From: JBBRBB01 sp038206235
GTDB lineage: Bacteria > Bacteroidota > Bacteroidia > Chitinophagales > Chitinophagaceae
Assembly (NCBI GenBank): GCA_038206235.1
Contig: JBBRBB010000013.1
Coordinates: 1 to 64,000, forward strand
DNA length: 64,000 nucleotides
Direction: 5' to 3'
Shown: piece by piece, positions 61,141-64,000 of the stretch
Numbering within the stretch: the first letter of the stretch is position 1
Layout: each line of letters opens with the position of its first letter
Position numbers and translations under genes: made by a program
Notes under the pieces: generated by a model
Database searches by the model: none
Told to the model about the DNA's origin: nothing
The model's input: only the letters and a program-made list of their open reading frames with translations

Positions 61141-61353
61141 TTATTCATTACCTTTCTCAAGGCGAAATGATATTTCACAGATAACTCCGAAAGTGCTTAC
61201 TTTTCCATCTTTAACTTTAACTTTTATATCTTTTACATATACAGAATCTATGTTACGAACGGTTTTAGAAACTTCCGCAACGGTGTTGTGAATGGCATCA
61301 TCAATACTTTTTTCAGATGAGCCTATTACCTGGATAACTTTTACAATTTGCAT
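61141..61353 (-). CDS. Dodecin family flavin-binding protein
   Basis: The 70-residue protein has the dodecin pattern: KVIQVIGSSEKSIDDAIHNTVAEVSKTVRNIDSVYV, then KVKVKDGKVSTFGVICEISF. Dodecins form 12-mers storing riboflavin or FMN. The usual flavin-stacking Trp is not seen here. It lies convergent with the MerR gene. Confidence 0.78.
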   Translation of the reverse strand: MQIVKVIQVIGSSEKSIDDAIHNTVAEVSKTVRNIDSVYVKDIKVKVKDGKVSTFGVICEISFRLEKGNE

Positions 61354-61501
61354 AAAAAAATTTTTTTTAGGATTTATAAACTTATAAAGCTACACATATT
61401 TTTAATGCCAGCTATACCTAACGATGTATCTGCTATAATAATAATAATAAATGCAGAAAAGAAAAGATAGGCTGATAATGCAAAAACAAAAAGAAGCTGC
61501 C

Positions 61502-62917
61502 TTATTGCATTCTATCAAGCAATTGTTGTAATTGTTGTTTTATTATAGTTTCTTCCGGCGTAATTCTTCTGCTTGTTATAGGATGTAATTCTGAAGTATC
61601 TTTTATCAGGTTATAAAACTTACTATACTGTGTAGAATCATACAATTTATAGGCTGTTGTTTGAGCCCATCTTTTAGTTTTACTTTTTACTTGTGGTTTC
61701 CAGTAACAAAAAAGCTCATCTCTTATTGTATCCTGAACACCGGGCTCAGGAGTATAAAAGTTAACTCCATCAATGATTCCATATTCCGCGGGCAAATTTA
61801 TATCTGCAAGCTCTGCAAGGGTGGGCATAAAATCGGGAAGGCTGATGGGTGTATTGCTTTGTGTGCCGGGAGTAATATGGCTTTGCCAATTGAAGATAAA
61901 AGGCACATGAGTGCCATATTGCTTAGTAGTTCCTTTTCCTCCGGTTACAAACTTGCCCTGAAATTTAGAGGTGATTTCATTTGATGTTCCATTGTCGCCA
62001 AGAAATAGAATAATTGTATTCTCAGCAATACCGGCTTCATTTATTTTATTTACAATTTGCCCAACTTTTTTATCCATATAATTAACCATGGAGGCAAAGA
62101 ATCTTGGAGCAGAATATTGAGATTCGGGCGTCCATGTTGCATATAAAGAATCGTCAGGCGTAGGTGTAAATGGAGGATGGCAAAGACTTAAAGAGAAATA
62201 AATAAAAAAGGGATTAGTAAGGTTACTATCAATAAAGTTACTGATGTATTCTGCAAACATATCATCGGCATATTTATTAAGCGTAGCACTGTCTGGAAGA
62301 TAAGCGCCGTTTTCATAAATGTGAGGATTCTTATAGCGGTACCAGTTTTCATCAGATTCGGCTTTCATATTTGCAGGCGTATATGGAAGAAAAACCCGAT
62401 ACGAATCAAATCCAAAATTCCTTATCGCAGCATCACCGCCATTGAGTTGCCATTTACCAGATACACAAGTCTTATAGCCTGCATCATGAAGCATGTTTGC
62501 AATGGTGTATTGAGAGGGATCAAGTACACCCCAATTGGTGTAATTTCTGAAATTATATTTACCAGTTAACAGCATTACTCTTGATGGAGAACAGTTGGGA
62601 GCAGTTTGGCATTGCGTAAATTGTAAACTGTTTGCAGCAAGCATATTTATATTAGGTGTATTATAAGATTGCCCTCCTGTATATCTTGGCACTTCATAAC
62701 CCACATCGTCTGCAAGTATTAAAACAATATTGGGTCTATCGTAAGATAGTCTGCGTAAATCATTTTGTTTTATTTGAGGAATTGAGTTAGATATAATTTT
62801 TCTGCAGCCAGGCAATAGAGTAACACACAGAAAAAAACATACTAATAGAATAGTTGCACAATGCTTTAAAAAAAACTTTTTTTTAAAGCAGCTCACAAGA
62901 AGGTTTACAATACACAT
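61502..62917 (-). CDS. Sulfatase lipoprotein (arylsulfatase-like)
   Basis: The 471-residue protein has a lipobox (VTLLPGC, Cys 38), a metal site (ILADDVGY, Asp 70-71) and the formylglycine motif NCSPSR (Cys 109) typical of Cys-type sulfatases, then MLLTGKYNFRNYTNWG and FLGDNGTSNE. It needs a maturation enzyme, not in the window. The next gene upstream is a carbohydrate-binding (F5/8 type C) protein. Confidence 0.88.
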   Translation of the reverse strand: MCIVNLLVSCFKKKFFLKHCATILLVCFFLCVTLLPGCRKIISNSIPQIKQNDLRRLSYDRPNIVLILADDVGYEVPRYTGGQSYNTPNINMLAANSLQFTQCQTAPNCSPSRVMLLTGKYNFRNYTNWGVLDPSQYTIANMLHDAGYKTCVSGKWQLNGGDAAIRNFGFDSYRVFLPYTPANMKAESDENWYRYKNPHIYENGAYLPDSATLNKYADDMFAEYISNFIDSNLTNPFFIYFSLSLCHPPFTPTPDDSLYATWTPESQYSAPRFFASMVNYMDKKVGQIVNKINEAGIAENTIILFLGDNGTSNEITSKFQGKFVTGGKGTTKQYGTHVPFIFNWQSHITPGTQSNTPISLPDFMPTLAELADINLPAEYGIIDGVNFYTPEPGVQDTIRDELFCYWKPQVKSKTKRWAQTTAYKLYDSTQYSKFYNLIKDTSELHPITSRRITPEETIIKQQLQQLLDRMQ

Positions 62918-63033
62918 AGGTTAATGTTTTTTAGATTAGGGATTCAACCTTGAAATAATCAGAAAGCAAACACCACAGTCATTTTAATTTTTAATGTTTG
63001 CTTCTGAATTTTCTATGCTTTTTTTTCATTTTA

Positions 63034-64000
63034 TTAGTGATGCCCGCTTTCTTCCACTGCATATAAAGGTGCATTTGACGTGCCATACACCTCAAACGAT
63101 TTTAAAGAATACCCGTTTGAAAATTTACTGGAAGTTCCATACATGCGTACATACCTGCCTGCGCCATTTAGTAATAAAATATTTGTATTATACTTGTTTC
63201 CTAAAATAGAAACAGCATCACTCCAGTTGGTTGCATCATCAGACACCTGGATTTTAAATTCTTTGGCATTCACATTAGCCCATTTCAACACAACTTTGCA
63301 AATATTGTAACGTGCCTGAAGGTCAACATAAATATATTGAGGGTCGCCGGGATTACTTGCCCATTTTGATGATGCATTATTATCCGTAGCATGAGAAGGA
63401 ATATTATTTCCCTTTGTTGATGAAGCATAAGCGGGTTTATTCAGTGCAATATTTGCAGTGCCGCAGGCATTTGCATTTCCGCCGGCTAATCCATACACTA
63501 TTAGTTGATTGCTGAATGTTGCCAGATACACCTTTCCATTAATTATTGTGGGGCAAACAAAGCGGGCATAGCTTGGCTGAATATCATTTGAATCAATACG
63601 CGAATTCCACAATTCGTTATTAATATTATTTGCGTCGAATGCTCTTAACATCCCGGGGCGGGCAACACCCGGATTGTAAACACCGCTTAACGTATGGCTT
63701 GCCCATAAAATTGCACTTGCATCATTAGAGCCATTGGAAGAAACACTCATAAAAGCGCCATTGCTATATCCTGCACCCAATGCAGTGGCTGCAACAGTGC
63801 TATCAAAATTGAATTTATTATTTGCCCTGTCAAAAGGAAATGATTTTAAGTCAGAACCCTCGCCCCATAAATAAACATTTTCTTTTTGGGCGCCTTTGTA
63901 ATAGGCAAAAGATGCATGCACATGAGTGGCGCCGGCTAATTGATAACTCTGAATTATCCGGTTACTGTCTGCATAGTAAGTTCCCAAACTATCTCTGTTT
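63034..64000 (-). CDS. F5/8 type C (discoidin) domain protein, C-terminal part
   Basis: The gene runs off the right end, so its start is missing. The visible 321 residues hold a beta-propeller-like region (HASFAYYKGAQKENVYLWGEG, IINGKVYLATFSNQLIVYG) and a C-terminal F5/8 type C domain (NIALNKPAYASST, YIYVDLQARYNICKVVLKWANV, YVRMYGTSSKFSNGYSLKSFEVYG). Such domains bind glycans or lipid surfaces. It precedes the sulfatase gene on the same strand. Confidence 0.78.
   Translation of the reverse strand, partial: NRDSLGTYYADSNRIIQSYQLAGATHVHASFAYYKGAQKENVYLWGEGSDLKSFPFDRANNKFNFDSTVAATALGAGYSNGAFMSVSSNGSNDASAILWASHTLSGVYNPGVARPGMLRAFDANNINNELWNSRIDSNDIQPSYARFVCPTIINGKVYLATFSNQLIVYGLAGGNANACGTANIALNKPAYASSTKGNNIPSHATDNNASSKWASNPGDPQYIYVDLQARYNICKVVLKWANVNAKEFKIQVSDDATNWSDAVSILGNKYNTNILLLNGAGRYVRMYGTSSKFSNGYSLKSFEVYGTSNAPLYAVEESGHH

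Overview
The window reads as a chromosomal segment of a Bacteroidota bacterium, most likely of the family Chitinophagaceae. The evidence is AT-rich DNA, a SusC/SusD/SusE-type nutrient-uptake operon, secreted proteins with C-terminal type IX secretion (T9SS) sorting domains, the gliding lipoprotein GldH, promoters of the TTTG-N(19-20)-TAnnTTTG kind, and few Shine-Dalgarno sites. The family call rests on protein style, not on a database search.

Layout. 0-4.4 kb: end of a T9SS cargo gene, a fatty acid desaturase, gldH, yicC and an ATP-grasp protein. 4.5-12.2 kb: a four-gene susC-susD-susE/F-like operon, with a NUDIX-winged-helix regulator upstream and a 17-bp palindrome beside the susC promoter. 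12.4-21 kb: ligA, a UPF0175/DUF3368 toxin-antitoxin pair, comEC, purH, a DMT exporter and a higBA pair in which both genes are frameshifted. 21-26.4 kb: a DUF5689 lipoprotein, a TonB-dependent receptor and a secreted endonuclease/phosphatase, probably one scavenging system. 26.4-34.7 kb: an accessory stretch with a permease remnant, small TA-like pairs, an ABC exporter, a four-helix-bundle gene bracketed by repeats, and a TonB receptor with a clear promoter and operator. 34.7-47.5 kb: secreted beta-propeller proteins, a HisB phosphatase domain, a dipeptide epimerase, efp, two NUDIX/DinB-type enzymes, an ABC ATPase, lipB and rluD. 47.5-58 kb: a frameshifted hydrolase, then the translation cluster nusG-secE-tRNA-Trp-tuf-tRNA(Thr, Gly, Tyr, Thr)-hpf-xerC-rpsU, then ribE, an AraC regulator, pheS, a GNAT and an rluE-like gene. 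58-64 kb: lpxD, a 3-hydroxyacyl-CoA dehydrogenase, a MerR regulator, dodecin, a sulfatase and the end of an F5/8-type-C protein.

The most unusual signal is a set of short repeat families. Some are tandem 'words' such as GAAACGA, GTAAACGGTGAAC, GCTAATTAGCTAATGTG, CAATCAACC, CAGTCAGCAGT and GTTGGTAGTTGG. Others are GC-rich palindromes. They fill many intergenic spaces, and they also sit in frame inside four essential or housekeeping genes: four separate insertions in purH and one each in ligA, pheS and lipB. Every insertion falls where the protein family has a variable loop or linker. One palindromic unit is shared by purH, pheS and an intergenic site. This resembles the protein-coding palindromic elements of Rickettsia, but with unrelated sequences and several families at once. 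A four-helix-bundle (S23/IVP-type) gene directly flanked by such an array is a possible, unproven, partner.

Three accessory genes (higB, higA and an alpha/beta hydrolase) each look one base away from an intact frame, each time at a G or C run. This may be real decay or sequencing error.
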